64,000 bases of DNA from AE-B3B sp964543295 (lineage in GTDB: Bacteria; Aerophobota; Aerophobia; Aerophobales; AE-B3A), in assembly GCA_964543295.1 (NCBI GenBank), contig CAZIXA010000003.1:1-64000 (forward strand), read 5' to 3'. A model generated the notes under the pieces. That model did not search any database and was not told where the DNA came from. It worked only from the letters and a program-made list of their open reading frames with translations. Below are positions 62,571 to 64,000 of the stretch, piece after piece; within the stretch, counting starts at the first letter, position 1; the number at the start of each line of letters is the position of its first letter. The translations under genes and the position numbers were made by a program.

Positions 62571-62816
62571 CTATTTTTCGGTGGAGGAGGGAGTTTCTTC
62601 CTTCTGGGACTCTTCCTCAAGACTCTCCGGCTTTAGTTTACCCTCCGCAATCTCCTTTAAAACGAGGGTAGGCAGTTTCTCGTGAGTGTCCTCCAGGACC
62701 ATTTTATCTTTCTCTTTAACAAGTTGCCTGACTCTTCGAATGGCCAAACGGGTAAGTTCATATTTATCTTCTATCCCACTTTTACGTAATAAATCATCAG
62801 TAGAGAATTTAATCAG
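62571..62816 (-). CDS. rpoZ: RNA polymerase omega subunit with a non-ATG start
   Basis: 81 residues. Core YELTRLAIRRVRQLVKEKDK, then KLPTLVLKEIAEGKLKPESL, matches omega (helix with RRARQ-type motif and AL/V-x-EI). TAA lies directly before the first codon, CTG (62816-62814), so the gene must start at CTG or at ATT next to it. AAAGGAG is 6 nt upstream of the CTG. 23 nt after gmk, the common gmk-rpoZ order. Confidence 0.88.
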   Translation of the reverse strand: MIKFSTDDLLRKSGIEDKYELTRLAIRRVRQLVKEKDKMVLEDTHEKLPTLVLKEIAEGKLKPESLEEESQKEETPSSTEK

Positions 62817-62839
62817 TTAAAACTCCTTTTAGTTTGATA

Positions 62840-63469
62840 TCATCGGTCAAAATCTCTCAATTCTCGTACGGGTACTCTATTCATTCGACAGCGTTCCGCT
62901 CTGATTATGGCGGTCAAGTCATCCAAAGCTCTATTTATATCGTCGTTTATTATTAAATAATCATAATAAGGCGCATACTCAATCTCTTTTTTTGCCTGTA
63001 TTATCCTTTCCTTAACCCTCTCGTAATCCTCGGTACGCCGGCTTTTTAATCGCCTTTCTAACTCCTGCCAAGAGGGGGGAAGAAGAAAAATTAGCACCAC
63101 CTGAGGATAGTTTTTCTTGATTTGGGTCCCGCCCTTAACATCAACCTCCAGCACTACATCCTTTTCCGCTTCTATGGCTTTATTTAAAAGATTAGCTGAG
63201 GTTCCGTAAAGTTGCTCGTGCACCTTTGCCCATTCCACGAATTTTCGGTCCTCTATCATTTTTTGGAATTCTGTGGGCGAGACAAAGTAATAATCTACCC
63301 CTTCTATCTCATTCTTACGAGGATGCCGAGTAGTGAAAGATACCGAACAAGTAAATGAAGGTGAGTTTTGGAGAAGTCTTTTGCAGAGGGTAGTTTTGCC
63401 CGCTCCTGAAGGAGCAGAAATAACCACAATTAAACTCTTCTTTTTAAACAAATTTCTCCTTTTATTCAT
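62840..63469 (-). CDS. gmk: Guanylate kinase
   Basis: 209 residues. P-loop SAPSGAGKTTLCKRLL (about 18-33), SVSFTTRHPRKNEIEGVDYY, EFQKMIEDRKFVEWAKVH, LEVDVKGGTQIKKNYP. Phosphorylates GMP to GDP. Next to rpoZ and yicC as in many bacteria. Confidence 0.96.
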   Translation of the reverse strand: MNKRRNLFKKKSLIVVISAPSGAGKTTLCKRLLQNSPSFTCSVSFTTRHPRKNEIEGVDYYFVSPTEFQKMIEDRKFVEWAKVHEQLYGTSANLLNKAIEAEKDVVLEVDVKGGTQIKKNYPQVVLIFLLPPSWQELERRLKSRRTEDYERVKERIIQAKKEIEYAPYYDYLIINDDINRALDDLTAIIRAERCRMNRVPVRELRDFDR

Positions 63470-63565
63470 AGAAAATGATTTTTGAGGATTTAGAGTTAAG
63501 CACCAAAGACCTACCTAGATTAGCTAAGTTCTAAATTCCCTCTTACTCATAAGTGGTTGGTTAGT

Positions 63566-64000
63566 CTATTCGATGTTCTGAACTTCCTCTCTGATTCTTT
63601 CTAAATCCTCTTTAATTTGGACAACAAGGCGAGAGATAATAAAAGAATTAGCTTTTGCTCCCATGGTGTTAATTTCTCTATGGAGTTCCTGTAGTATAAA
63701 TCTTATTTTTTTCCCCACTGACTCTTTCTGCTGCAAAGTGGTTTGTAACTCGCTTAAATGAGATTGAAATCTCAGCTTTTCCTCGCTGATGTCACCGCGT
63801 GAGATAAGGAAAGATAGCTCACGGGCGACCTTTTCCCTATCTTCTCCTAATGCCAAAAGGTTCTTCAGGTTTTCCTTTATCTTCTTTTGATAGAGGTTTC
63901 GAGCCGTTGGGATCTCTTCTTCCAGGTCGGAAAGTCTTTTTCGGATTCTCTTCAGGTACCGAAGAATACTTTGAAGATGCTCTTTTCCCTCCTTTCCCCT
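63566..64000 (-). CDS. yicC: YicC family protein (partial at the window edge)
   Basis: At least 144 codons; the frame stays open to base 64000, so the 5' end is outside. EGKEHLQSILRYLKRIRKRL, EEEIPTARNLYQKKIKENLK, then ISEEKLRFQSHLSELQTTLQ and the conserved C-terminus KIRFILQELHREINTMGAKAN with VQIKEDLERIREEVQNIE. YicC proteins are ribonuclease-like and sit beside gmk in many genomes. Confidence 0.93.
   Translation of the reverse strand, partial: RGKEGKEHLQSILRYLKRIRKRLSDLEEEIPTARNLYQKKIKENLKNLLALGEDREKVARELSFLISRGDISEEKLRFQSHLSELQTTLQQKESVGKKIRFILQELHREINTMGAKANSFIISRLVVQIKEDLERIREEVQNIE

Noticed and set aside
1..64000. Search for tRNA, rRNA and CRISPR arrays
   Set aside because: No T-loop/acceptor pairs, rRNA-like conserved blocks or spaced direct repeats were seen. 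The only regular arrays are the protein-coding 120-bp repeats and the origin triplets.

Overview
This is a scaffold (one 100-N gap at 16357-16456) from a moderately AT-rich, probably anaerobic and uncultured bacterium. Bacterial hallmarks are dnaA, rpoZ, gmk, yicC, mnmG, a sigma-54/NtrC nitrogen system and a GlnB-type PII. Glutamate synthase is split into separate amidotransferase, FMN and GXGXG subunits with its own ferredoxin and flavoprotein, a layout common in archaea and deep-branching anaerobes. I cannot name the phylum from the sequence.

Layout. (1) 1-2.6 kb: a promoter and a fluoride (crcB-type) riboswitch lead a two-gene unit (DUF6062-like protein and an MFS transporter), with imperfect inverted repeats on both sides. 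(2) 2.7-23.7 kb: an accessory region full of decay. It has a tyrosine recombinase split by a 50-bp palindromic insert, remnants of IS630, IS256, IS1182, IS1380-like and IS3 elements, and truncated mltA, MFS and DUF169 genes. A visibly G+C-richer block (about 5.75-11.2 kb) carries two DHA2-type exporters, a methyltransferase and an isochorismatase-like protein. Further on are a PQQ-repeat surface protein with near-identical 120-bp units, a frameshifted HU gene and a monooxygenase-like gene with an in-frame TGA. (3) 23.8-28.3 kb: tRNA modification (mnmG), a QueG-like Fe-S protein, a small metalloprotease and a MATE pump. (4) 28.5-51.7 kb: a nitrogen supercluster. A sigma-54 promoter near 44.79 kb heads a colinear run of small protein, glnA, Fis-type regulator, glutamine-dependent nadE, split glutamate synthase, hisH-hisF, carA-carB and a second glnA. 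Upstream are amtB-glnK with another sigma-54 promoter, ntrC, a GAF histidine kinase, and an FMN glutamate-synthase-like gene. That gene is preceded by a promoter, two AAAGGU hexaloop hairpins and an overlapping terminator, which is the architecture of an ANTAR antitermination target. (5) 51.7-58.4 kb: a chrA pair with a GntR regulator, a decayed ATP sulfurylase gene, a chimeric IS21/IS1380 transposase, a deleted sulfatase and an IclR regulator. (6) 58.7-64 kb: a GAF-ANTAR protein, ammonia-type nadE, a HIT protein, then dnaA flanked on both sides by DnaA boxes, with a run of DnaA-trio triplets downstream that marks a likely replication origin. After it come rpoZ (non-ATG start), gmk and the end of yicC.

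How it fits together. PII, AmtB, the kinase and NtrC would sense nitrogen and drive sigma-54 transcription of the glutamine synthetase run, and the genes that follow mostly spend glutamine (GOGAT, NadE, HisH, CarA). The ANTAR protein may add an RNA-level switch on the second glutamate-synthase-like gene. Almost all genes left of dnaA read on the minus strand, which is co-directional with a leftward fork from the proposed origin.
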